Shown: piece by piece, positions 35,744-45,697 of the stretch | How the letters are laid out: every line of letters begins with the position of its first letter | How positions within the stretch are numbered: the stretch's first letter is position 1 | Assembly: GCA_016648135.1 (NCBI GenBank) | Contig: JADDOH010000310.1 | Span: 1-64,000 of the forward strand | Direction of reading: 5' to 3' | Origin: Agrypnia vestita | Taxonomy: Eukaryota; Arthropoda; Insecta; Trichoptera; Phryganeidae | Length of the DNA: 64,000 nucleotides | The notes under the pieces: model-generated | What the model was told of the DNA's origin: nothing | Seen by the model: the letters and a program-made list of their open reading frames with translations, nothing else | Databases searched by the model: none | Made by a program: the position numbers and the translations under genes

Positions 35744-37336
35744 GTAAGTGTTCCACTTGGTTCGGGTATCACATCCTGCAGGGCAGTACCCGGATACTGG
35801 TTACTGCTGTAACTCTCTCTTGATAAAACTGTGCTTTACTTGATGACGGCTGTGGTGAGCGATTCGCAGCCAAATGTGGCCACTGTGCTGTATCTGCTTA
35901 CTAGCCATCGGCTATGGTAGCCACGCGACCGGTGATAGCTGCTGTCTAATTGTTGTCCATTAGTGTCGAATAGGCAGGTTTTGACGGCGGCTATTCAGAT
36001 ATGATTAAGACAAAAGTATTTGTAATCGATTAATAAGCCAGAGCGGAGTTTTAATTAATGTTTTAATCAAATGCTTCTGAAACACATAAACATGCTTTCA
36101 AGTTTATTAATAGTTAGAGTTAGTTAATCAGTTGTCGATTGTCAAATTAACAGATAATCATATTTCAAAACGTCGTCCTGTATTCGTGTCATATTCAAAA
36201 TGGTCACATTTCAAAAATGATATTCTAGCACTAAATTTAAAGAAAGATCTATCAAATGCAATTTCATTGTAAAACAATAATGGAAAGTCACACAAAGTCG
36301 CTATACTAATTGTGCATTTTTTTATTGTTGCGGAGATATGTATTAAACATAGGCAATAACCATTCACAATTGATTTGGGTACAACTTTCCTATAATGACA
36401 TATTTTTTCTTTATACCGCATCCTTAATTTATTAATGCTCTGAAAAATATAAAATAAAGAAAAAGATGTCCAAAATATTCTGAATGCGGAAATCTAGTCT
36501 GAAAGAAATAAATATGACAGTGGACCAATATTACCTACGTCGCAGTATATCATACACAATGTATATACTTCACGTGCTTCCGTAATATAAAGTATAATAC
36601 TGGAATATAACGATATATTTTTCCAACGAAAAGTAGCTTTTTAAAACTACAAACAGTATAAAGAGAAAACGTCAAAATTTCAAGTGTTTAACACATACCG
36701 CGCACGCGCAATGAGAGCTAGATTGGCGAGCACCAAAAAAAAAGTGAAGAAATTCACACATTATTTTAAAACACGTACCTACCTATATGTATATTATGAA
36801 TTAGTAAACGTGTATAAATATTATGTACACCAGTGGATAATATTTTATGTGTATAGTATTTCCACACATAAATATTATCTGCATGTATTTCGAAACAATC
36901 TATTCTTAGTTACTACTACGTTACGCTACTTAGGTACTATACAATTTCGCCATTTTTTTTAAAGCTAGAAATGGAAAAATGGACAATACTGTATGGCAAA
37001 TCTAGCGAAATCATAATATAGATACAGATACAGTATGGCATCTCTGGAAAAGAATATTGTATTCTTTAAAATGTCTAAATGTATGTAAATGCACATTTAT
37101 TCCGTGAAAAAGAAAAAATCTTTTCTCCGCACCAGTAAAGACGATACTTGAAACTTTGACGAGCTTTGGTAAGTGGCCCGAGGGTCGGCGGTCCCAGGTG
37201 AGCGCACCGGCGGCCCTGCGCTGGCTAGTTCGCGGTTTGGGCGGTGGTTACGCGAATAAGAAACATCTTCAGTCTATAATATTGGTCGGTCTCCGCCCAA
37301 ACTTTCCATCAACCTTATTTGAGGTCGTTTGGAGCT
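35744..37336 (+). other. RGS7 intron, first part
   Basis: No exon or transposon recognised, apart from AT-rich filler and a GC-richer stretch at 37170-37250. It ends at the Harbinger complex. Confidence 0.5.
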
Positions 37337-37652
37337 TAAGGTACGCGCGCACTAGCACGCAGCGGCCTATTCGGCCCGATTCTGAAAATAACAATGTCTG
37401 GATCTTTAAGATCTTTATCCCAACACTTAATAGACGATAATAAAAATTAAAAATGTCCAGAGCGGATTTTGTAAGTCTACGGCTCAAATACACTCTATTA
37501 AAAGATGATATAAGAAAGATTGTTTTTTACAAACGTATTAATTTCTTCATCAACAGCGTCCAGATGAAATATCATGGCTAAACTTGTCATGACCGCGTTC
37601 GGCGTTACCGTCTTCCCATCCTGACATTTGACAGATATTTCTGGATCTTTAA

Positions 37653-38407
37653 GCCATGTATTCACTAGGGGACAAATTGTCCCTCAACAGCACGCGCGGC
37701 ATAGAGTCTACGTGACGTTGCAACTTCGTGCACTGTTCCGCGACATCGCGCACAACATAGCGCGGCATTTCTACGTGCCGTGGCAACGTTGCCATGCGCA
37801 CGGTACCCGAGCGAGCTCACTGCAACATTACGCGGAGCGTCAGTACCACGTGGTATGTTTACAAGTGAATACGCATGCGCTGTATCTGTCAAGATGACAG
37901 TGTGGGGAAACGAAATTGTTCTTGAACTCATCGAGCTGTATCGATCGAAGATCGCATAGAATGTCCGTCCTTCTTTCTCTTTGCAGTAAATAATTTCGCA
38001 TTCTCCTCTTTTTTCTCCTCTTACGTTTCGATAAACTCATTACGCAGATACGCAGATGTCATCATAACCTCGTAGGGCGACATTTCCGCGACGTGTGGAA
38101 AACAATAATTATTTGCAAAAAGGACCTTGTTTTTAATAATATTCAATTTACTACAGTAAAACCTCGTTAATTTGAAATTGCGACCCAAAAAAACATTTCG
38201 AATTGCGCGGAACCCCGTTTTCGCCAAATGAGATACCGCAGCTGTCAACATAACCTCATCGGGTGACATTTCCGCGACAAGATATGCGAGTCCCGGTGTG
38301 TACATGTCAAATGACCACGTCATAGTCCCCGAAACATGAGCGTAGATGTTGATGCCACATGCCGAGCGGAATGTTTCGCGATTTGTCCCCTAGTGAATAC
38401 ATGGCTT
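37653..38407 (-). mobile_element. Non-autonomous Harbinger element, copy A
   Basis: It has AGCCATGTATTCACTAGGGG at the left and its inverse at the right, with TTA duplicated on each side, as PIF/Harbinger requires (TWA). On the - strand it keeps a transposase N-terminal piece at 37930-38040: SLSKRKRRKKRRMRNYLLQ, RERRTDILCDL. The rest of the transposase is deleted. It is inverted relative to copy B. Confidence 0.85.
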
Positions 38408-39067
38408 TAAGATCTTTAACCCAACACTTAATAGACGAAAATAACAATTAAAAATAAACGAGACATACCTTTATGTCGGTGTTTGTTTCTGTAAGTTTCT
38501 ACATGAGATAGATATAGAGGGAGGGAGAAAGATGTAAATTGTTATCTGTCAAATGTCAAGATGGGAAGATTTGAATACGCGGTAATGCGGTCATGACAAG
38601 TTTAGCCATGATATTTCATCTGGACGCTGTGGATGAAGAAATTAATATGTTTGTAAGAAACAATCTTTCTTATATCATCTTTTAATACAGTGTATTTGAG
38701 CCGTAGAATTACAAAATCCGCTCTTTTTTAATATTACGATTAAAATTAAAACAAAAACATTTTTAATTTTTATTATCGTCTATTAAGTGTTGGGATAAAG
38801 ATCCTAAAGATCCAGACATTTTTATTTTCAGAATACGGATGAATGTCGCATCGCAGCGTTGTAACAAAGAGTTTTGAATCGTAGTGCGCGCGCTTAGCGG
38901 CAAAAAAACGCAGCGGCGAAAAATTTGTAACATGTTACAATTCTCTTGCGGCGCGGCGGTCGGCGGCAAAAAAAATGCTTCTTTTTGACGCTTTCTGTCA
39001 GCGGCAAAAAAACGCATCTTTTAATATAACATTTTATAATATATATAACATTTTATGTGAAAGAACA

Positions 39068-39205
39068 ATGGCTACAAGCAATAATTCTGCTAATCTGGAT
39101 GAAGATTTTAATATTGAAATGCTAATTACGAAAGTTGAGAGAAGACCACCATTGTATGATATTACTTCAAAAGAATATAGTGATAGAAACATTAAACATT
39201 TGTGA
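39068..39205 (+). pseudogene. MADF-like domain fragment from a Harbinger partner gene
   Basis: After an ATG, it encodes MATSNNSANLDEDFNIEMLI, then RRPPLYDITSKEYSDRN. The pattern [I/L]..V..RP.L[W/Y]D....EY.DRN is that of MADF/Myb-like DNA-binding domains. PIF/Harbinger transposons carry such a second protein to bring the nuclease to the ends. The tryptophan usual after RP.L is a tyrosine here, and the frame ends after 46 codons, before the rest of the domain. Confidence 0.6.
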
Positions 39206-39464
39206 ATGGAGTATTTTTATACGTGATAGAAGGTCCAACTAGTTTTAAAAGTTCATAAAAACATTTTTTATTCATTCGATAATATTGGAAGAATTTTTCG
39301 GGGTAATCGTTAAGTTCACCAAATATTTTAAAGAACTGCCCGTTGTTCAAATGATCAGCGGCATTATACCGTAGTGCGCGCGCCTGCTGTTTTCGCCGCG
39401 CGTCAAAATGTCGCAGGTTTTTTCGCCGCGCGGCGAAAAAACGCTAGTGCGCGCGTACCCTAAA

Positions 39465-40213
39465 GCCATGTATTTACTAGGGGACAAATTGCGAAACATT
39501 CCGCGCGGCATGTCGCATCAACATCTATGCTCATGTTTCGGGGACAATGACGCGGTCATTTGACGTGTACACGCCGGGACTCGCATTTCACTTGTCGCGG
39601 AAACGGCGGAAATGTCGCCCGATGAGGTTATGTTGACAGCTGCGTATCTATTTACTCTAGCCGCCTGATGAGGTTAGGATGACAGCTGCGTATCTATTTA
39701 TTTTAATGAGTTTATCGAAACTTAAGAGGAAAAAAGGTGGTAGGTGCGAAATTATTTACTGCAAAGAGAAAGAAGGATGGATATTCTATGCGATCTTCGA
39801 ATGTCTAACGGATCTTTTGTCAATTTCATTCGAATGACAACAACTGATTTTGACAATTTATTACAAATAATCGGGCCTTCCATAGCCAAGCAAGACAATA
39901 TTAAGGAACGCTATTGGCCTTCACATCATTTTATTTTTATATTCACGGTTTAATGAGTCCCACAAAATTGTACGGCGATAAGTTGCCAGTTGACAGATAC
40001 AGCGCATGCGCATTCACTTGTAAACATACCACGTGATACTGACGCGCAGCCCGATGTCCCCGTGAGCTCGCTCGAGTACCGTGCGCATGGCAACGTTTCC
40101 GCGGCACCTAGAAATGCCCCGCTATGTTGTGCGCGACGTCGCAATGTCACGTACACTCTATGCAGCGCGTGATGTTGAGAGATAATTTGTCCCCTAGTGA
40201 ATACATGGCTTAA
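39465..40213 (+). mobile_element. Non-autonomous Harbinger element, copy B
   Basis: The ends AGCCATGTATTTACTAGGGG and the inverse of AGCCATGTATTCACTAGGGG are flanked by TAA on both sides. It directly abuts the composite element. The + strand frame 39744-39953 encodes MRNYLLQRERRMDILCDLR and FVNFIRMTTTDFDNLLQIIG, the N-terminal region of a HARBI1-like nuclease. The catalytic DDE portion is missing. Confidence 0.85.
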
Positions 40214-40519
40214 TGCTCAAACGGGGGATGCGCGCGTGGATTCAACCGCAGCGAAGCTAAAATTAATTTTAGTTCGATCCGTATTGTAGGTACTCGTAAG
40301 AGGATTTCATTTATAAATTGATATCGGATTATTCCATTCACGATTGAACAGTTTGATTGCGCAGTTCCGGTGAAGCAGCGGACGCCTCGGTCGGAGGACT
40401 AGCACAAAACCGAATTATTTTTAACTTCTTCAATAACTGCAAGATGATTTAATGGTAACATTGTTAATACAATCAACAAAAATTGAAAGATAATCACTAA
40501 TTGTCAAAATATCAACATG

Positions 40520-40546
40520 TTTCGGGACCAATGGTCCCTCTATCAG
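40520..40546 (-). ncRNA. Hammerhead-like motif
   Basis: On the - strand, CTGATAGA is followed by a perfect 6-bp stem (GGGACC, loop ATT, GGTCCC) and GAAAC. The first box has one extra base compared with CUGANGA, so it may be inactive. It probably belongs to a Penelope-like repeat. Confidence 0.4.
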
Positions 40547-40894
40547 GACACAAAATATACTTAAAATTAAAAATCGATGTATAAACATTAACAAAATAAA
40601 AAATATTAAATATATGGGAGATAAATAACTAATGAAATAGTTATATGAAAAACAAATTTTAAAAGTTGCTATTTGCAAAAAGGACCTGGTAATATATAAT
40701 ATTTAATTTACTATTCGTGTTTCCAAAATTTCTAATTTATCCTATGTTATTTGTATCTAAAAATTGTAAGCAATTATTAGTGTCAAAAGAATGATATGTT
40801 TCGAATTGTTTTGGAAACAATTGAATTTTGAGATTTGATCCACTCTAGACCTCCGGAATATTAGGTCCTACCTACTAAGGTTCGAAGTCTCCGT

Positions 40895-41178
40895 TCATAT
40901 AAGCTTGCAATTGAGTTAGTGTGGGTACACTGTGAATGGTACCCACCGCTTACCCAGGACCGTTCTAAGAGCAAAAGCTTCCATATCGGTCCTACTCAAT
41001 CGTCTCCAGATTGACTTTTTTTTTGTGTGGGTACAGTGTGGGTACAGTGCGTAATACGCGCATTGTTTCGTTATGTTAAGTTTACGGATACGAGAGGGGC
41101 GTAATCTTAAACTTAACACAACGAAACAACGCGCGTATTACGCTGTACCCACACTAACTCAATTGCAAGCTTATATGA
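40895..41178. repeat. Foldback MITE, copy 2 (in RGS7 intron)
   Basis: The ends TCATATAAGCTTGCAATTGA and the inverse are at 40895 and 41159-41178, with GTTAGTGTGGGTAC next to them. Nested arms CATTGTTTCGTTATGTTAAG and inverse lie near 41060-41130. It is related to 14298-14410 by AGTGTGGGTACAGTGCGTAA. Confidence 0.75.
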
Positions 41179-41204
41179 AAAAACCTATACACTTGGAGTA
41201 ACTT

Positions 41205-41660
41205 TTTTTTTTTATTTATTTAATTTATGGTACAAATACAGTTCTTATATATAACATATAAGATTAAACATTTTTTTTAAATACTTCGTAGTCATGTAGA
41301 CCTCATCAGTGAAAAGCTCTCGAGTCTGATGAGGGAACCACAGTTCTTATTCCTTGTTATAATATATAGGTACATAGTGTATACAAGTTATTTATTAATA
41401 CAATAAAAAAGGTAAATTGATAATCAAAGTAAAGGAGTTATTTTTTAAAAAGCTATAGGTTTAAATGATTTATGAATTTAAGTTTGATTTTAGGAAATTT
41501 TTATTTTTTTGATTTGCTCTGAGAGGTTACTGATGCATCGTATCTCGATAGGTAAGTTATTATAGTAATTAATGGCATTTAGGCATTATGAATTGGTTTC
41601 CATTTCTCATAAGTTTGAAATATTCCTGGTTTTCTGTTATGTTTTTTTCTTTACATATTT
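41205..41660 (-). mobile_element. LINE 3'-end relic
   Basis: On the - strand, LPIEIRCISNLSEQ-like residues precede a lysine-rich tail, typical of the very C-terminus of CR1/Jockey ORF2. A TTATTTATTT tail is at 41210. Strongly decayed. Confidence 0.5.
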
Positions 41661-42144
41661 TTAATATGGAAACTTGCTTGTAATGGAAACAATTTAAAGA
41701 GATCTTTTGTTGGTCTAACGTCTAACTAACGTCAAGTTTATCGTTGCATCACTGTCCAGCGTGAAGCGGTCATGCATCTTTGTCTATTTATCGAACAGAT
41801 ATCGATACAAGTCAATGCCTTTGACTTTGATCTCAAGGCTTGCGGAGTACCGGGTTATATTAACCCCTTGCTCCTTCATCTGACGTAGCACAAAAATGCG
41901 AACCAGAAATTTAGGGTAGTCGAAATTTTGAAAAAATTTTGAAAAATTGTAGGGTTTTAATTAAACGAAATGGGGTGGGGTTAGTTTTGTTAGTTAGGGA
42001 TGAATTTAGTTAAATTTAGGGGTTGGGGGATTCTGGTGTTGTGGTGGTGGGGTGTGTCAGCATTGACTTGTATCGGTAATTACCGTATGGTGCGTCAGAG
42101 TCAGAGCACTCCATTAAATAGTGAAATGTTGCGCAATGTTGCAG
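41661..42144 (+). other. RGS7 intron, end
   Basis: G/T-rich before the acceptor GCGCAATGTTGCAG (42131-42144). Nothing else seen. Confidence 0.5.
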
Positions 42145-42366
42145 AGAGTTCCTGGCCGCCGGCGCGCCGTGCGAGATCAACATCGACGGCAAGACCCAGG
42201 AGCGCGTGCAGCACGAGCTGAAGAGCCCGTCCCGCTTCACGTTCGACGCGGCCGCCGACCACGTGTACGCCCTGCTGCTCAAGAAGGACTGCTACCCTCG
42301 CTTCATCCGCTCCGAGCACTACAAGGCCCTCGTCGCAGCGGGCAAGCAGCCCCTTCACAAGAAGAG
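42145..42366 (+). CDS. RGS7: RGS7-like exon: RGS domain C-terminal half
   Basis: GA from the previous exon plus A gives E, then EFLAAGAPCEINIDGKTQER. The RGS signature continues with SRFTFDAAADHVYALLLKKD and CYPRFIRSEHYKALV. The YPRF.RS..Y..L end of the RGS box is clear, so together with 35540-35743 the RGS domain is complete. The donor AAGAG|GTTCGT is GT but weaker than consensus. Very GC-rich against its introns. Confidence 0.95.
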
Positions 42367-42454
42367 GTTCGTGATCATAGTAATACTTGGATTACTTTAT
42401 ACCTCCAGGGCGCGTCACACAAAACATCTTACTGACTAAAAACACCTATTTATC

Positions 42455-42698
42455 ATGTGAGTCGTATATTTCCAGACACCGCTAACTCCAAATCAAAGAA
42501 ATTCACAGCAGGTCAAGTAATTTATACCTTATTGCGTGAGAGACCTACAATGTTAGTTTTTCTAGAAAGTTTGTTTACATTTATAAAAGCTAACAGTGTA
42601 GGTAATAACATCTCACACAATAAGGTATAAATTACTTGACCTGCTGTAAATTTTTTTGATATGGAGTTAACGTTGTCTGGAAATATACGACTCATATA
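42455..42698. repeat. Inverted-repeat MITE near the exon donor
   Basis: About 85-bp arms (42457-42540 and 42608-42694) match inversely, with GAGTCGTATATTTCCAGACA and ACAGCAGGTCAAGTAATTTA in both. The element sits 90 bases from the donor of the preceding exon. Confidence 0.8.
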
Positions 42699-42854
42699 CT
42701 TGTTCACTAGATGACGCGCAAAAAAATGAATTTACATTTAAAACTATAATAGTTGGGAGTGCTAGAAAGAATCGGGTATTTTCGCGGAGTGAATACTAGG
42801 AGTGGGAAACATAACGTAGTTTTGTTACGGTCTGATTTCTAAGGTTTTTATATG

Positions 42855-43560
42855 ATTACCTAAACAAATGCGTCTTTAGTTGTTTTTTCAACTGTGGTAA
42901 GCTGTCTATTTGTCTCAGTATATTAGGTAGTTTATTCCACAAAGGTCCAGCCACCGCGAAAGCACGGTCACTGAAATTAGTTTTGTGGACGCGATTTACT
43001 TCAACTAACCTATTTGTATTAGATGTTTATGCTGAGCGAAGAGTTTGTTGTTTTAGTGGAAAATGGAATGCGGAACTCGGTTATGTATTGAGGGGGCCAT
43101 GTTGTGAATAGCCTTGAATATTGTGAGGCATAACTTATATTCAATTCTCTCTGGACATTTAAGCCAGTTAAGGTTTTGAAGATGGTGTGAGATAAGCGCA
43201 GACTTTGATACGCTGGAAATGAGTCATGCAACTGCATTAAATACAGATTGTTTCCTGTTTCGGGAGATGTGCATATGTACCATTACAGTAGTCTAAGCGA
43301 GAAATAAGTCAGAGCAAGTCTAAGGCAGAGATGGTTGTAATGTTAATTTGTTTACTAAGAGACAAACTCGAATCTAAGTAGACCCCAACGTGACTTGACA
43401 TTGGTTTTGTGTTGGCGTCTTTGGGTAGCTGGACAGTTTTGGTCAGGTTAAGTTTCAGTTTATTCGATACACTGAATTGTAGATTTGTATAGTCTGGAGA
43501 ACAATGGAAGTACAGTTGCCAGTCATCAGCGTAACAGTGAGTTAGAAGTCATCATTAGAT
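42855..43560 (-). mobile_element. CR1/L2-like LINE relic in RGS7 intron
   Basis: On the - strand, LLTHCYADDWQLYFH contains the YADD reverse transcriptase palm motif. LISRLDYCNG and the end NFSDRAFAVAGPLWNKLPN, then LKKQLKTHLFR follow, the usual C-terminus of CR1-like ORF2. Frames are broken by several changes. Confidence 0.8.
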
Positions 43561-44040
43561 GATACCTACTAAGATGAGGGCTTTATTCCTCTTATGGGCC
43601 CCACGATGACAATCCAAATGATATTGATTTCATCTTAAAATAAAATTACAATCGAGCTTTCATCAGTTGTTTCCAAAAACCACATTTGTTTATTAATAAA
43701 AGTAGGTAAATAAAAAACATTTCTTTAATAACACTCGTAATTGTTAATGTTTTGTTTTAGTTTGTGAAATCAAATTTTCGGTTGGTAAAACTAAAAATGT
43801 ACAAGGAGATAATTTGTGAAAATGCGGAGAACCCCGAAATCACGAATACCTATAGGCCTCCGCAGCCGTTAATCCAGCACTGCTAAACATGATATGAGAT
43901 AACTAAGTACGTGAATCATAATGGATACCTAAAGCTTTGGAAATCACCCTTGACATTTAATGACGCGTGTGCATGAATAAAGCTTAGAGTTGAAGGAATA
44001 ATGTGGAGAGATGCAGCACAACGACGCGCTGGTGCCGGAG

Positions 44041-44098
44041 GTGCCGGGGTACCGGGGTACCGGGGTACCGGGGTACCGGTGTACCGGGGTACCGGGGT
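44041..44098. repeat. GGGGTACC minisatellite
   Basis: About seven copies of an 8-bp unit GGGGTACC, with one TGTACC variant. It lies in the RGS7 intron, 490 bases before the next exon. Confidence 0.9.
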
Positions 44099-44583
44099 GC
44101 TGGACCGCAGGGGCTTGCGGCGCTGCTCCCGAGAGGAATGCCAGAATGTATGAGATAAATTTGTCTAAGTAAAGAGATAAGATAAGATAAGCGACGTAAT
44201 GAGTGTGAAACGGAGCAATGAAAGAATTATTTTCGCGTGTAATCTGAATGGCTAGGGAACTCAAAGGCCGATTTCAAGAAGATGAGAATGGGAATAGTTT
44301 ACTTGACAATGCAAACGTTACAGTAATCAGCGTTTTATTTAATAGCAGTGGCGTAGTAGCGCCAATGCGGTGCACTGTGACCCGCGCTACACATCAGCTC
44401 AAAAATGAAACTGTGGATTCAGCAAGAAATAAGAAAACTTTTTGGTTCTTGATGTTTAATAGATCGTAGATAAGATAAAGGTTTTCATATTACATAGACA
44501 CAATACATACCCGTTCCATTTTGCATTGGGTCCAAATTTGTTTTGCTACATCTAGAGAATAAAATGTGTTTGTAATTTTGCAG

Positions 44584-44832
44584 ATTCTTCGGATTCGGCG
44601 GTCCCGCCAAGAAAAAGTCCTCGACCAGCGCGCCCCCCGTGGCGGCCCTGCTGCAGCAGGGGGCGGCGGGCTGCGGCAGCGCCGCGGGGCCCCCGCTCGG
44701 GCGCCGCCGGGGCAGCGACCGCTCGCTGTCGGGCTCCGCCCACGAGCTGGCGGTGTCCGGGGTGCGGGACGCTCACCACCAGAAGGTCCCCCACTCGCAC
44801 AGCCAGTCCAACCTCAGTGACATACCTTACAG
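44584..44832 (+). CDS. RGS7: RGS7-like exon: basic/serine-rich C-terminal linker
   Basis: The acceptor TGTAATTTTGCAG is good, and AG plus A gives R at the joint. It encodes FFGFGGPAKKKSS, a GC-rich Ala/Gly segment, then GRRRGSDRSLSGSAHEL and SHSQSNLSDIPYR. There is no domain; RRxS-type sequences are possible kinase sites (inference). Length and content differ from vertebrate RGS7 in this region. The donor CTTACAG|GTGAAA leaves phase 2. Confidence 0.85.
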
Positions 44833-45406
44833 GTGAAATTCGATTGCTACCAACCCGTCCCGACCTAATAGATACAATCTAAAGTAAAGCCGTCGCAAAC
44901 AGGGGTGAGGTTGAAAAAGAATGAGCACGTGCAATCATAAGTCTTTCTATGAGATTGTCCGCTTTTCTATTCTCTATTCTCTCACTTTCCATTATTGTCG
45001 AGATGATTGAAAGAGTGACGCGATCTATGAACCGACCCCAACCTCACTGCTAGTTGCTCATTGGTGAATTAACTCTATTAACCTACCCATCTCATCGTCA
45101 CATCCACGGACTTACTTATTTCAGCTATTTAATAATGTAACTAAACCCCAACGACAAGTCCAATAACATTAAAACATTATCTTAATAAAACTGAACCATT
45201 TTCCGAGTCGGATATCCTCACTCCGGTTACGAACTGTGGGTGGTGGAATAGTAGTTTCACTTCCAGGAATCGCATTAATAATTTCTATGTACGATTAGCT
45301 TCATTCTGTGACTATTTAGGTTATAATAGCACATTATTTTATGATCCTCTGCTCAATCACTCATCAAATTCATGATCACGAATCAAGAATCACATGTTCC
45401 CCTTAT
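44833..45406 (+). other. RGS7 intron, part
   Basis: No exon, repeat or motif recognised. Confidence 0.5.
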
Positions 45407-45410
45407 TTAA

Positions 45411-45693
45411 CCCTTATGTTACTACCTGGGTACCTGGGTACCCATTTTTGGTTTAAATAATTTTATCTATTTTATTAGATAATTGGATCTCCATTATTTA
45501 AATTATTTGAGAGGGAGGTAAATAAAGGGAAGACGGACATTGCTACGAGAAGAGAAGTATTTGACCACTGTCTAAATATCAATTTGTGAGATACAAAACA
45601 AAAATAATCTATGTGGGAACGTCCATCCAGGTTGAGTACCCGGGTACCTTGGGTAGCCACTAGTGTGAGAAATTCCGGGTAGTAACATAACGG
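45411..45693. mobile_element. piggyBac-type MITE in RGS7 intron
   Basis: 283 bp with TTAA on both sides (45407-45410, 45694-45697). The ends are CCCTTATGTTACTACC and the inverse of CCGTTATGTTACTACC. Subterminal GGGTACC motifs are near both ends. No transposase. Confidence 0.75.
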
Positions 45694-45697
45694 TTAA

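Larger units (their letters stand above)
37337..39464. mobile_element. Composite PIF/Harbinger-like element
   Basis: The ends GGTACGCGCGCACTAGC (37340) and, inverted, GCTAGTGCGCGCGTACC (39444-39461) are matching terminal repeats next to TAA-like flanks. The interior has about 280-bp inverse arms (about 37390-37640 and about 38555-38815, both with ACACTTAATAGACG and ATGATATTTCATCTGGACGC or their inverses). A complete smaller Harbinger is inserted between the arms. A MADF-type fragment lies at 39068-39205. Repeated GCGGCGAAAAAAC-like blocks occur near 38890-39015 and 39380-39445. Confidence 0.65.

Noticed and set aside
40860..40870. TTAGGTCCTA resembling a mariner end
   Set aside because: Only the first nine bases match and no transposase or second end is present.
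42016..42358. + and - frames overlapping the RGS exon at 42145-42366
   Set aside because: Shadow frames of the GC-rich exon. Only the frame giving EFLAAGAPCEINIDGK matches the RGS fold.
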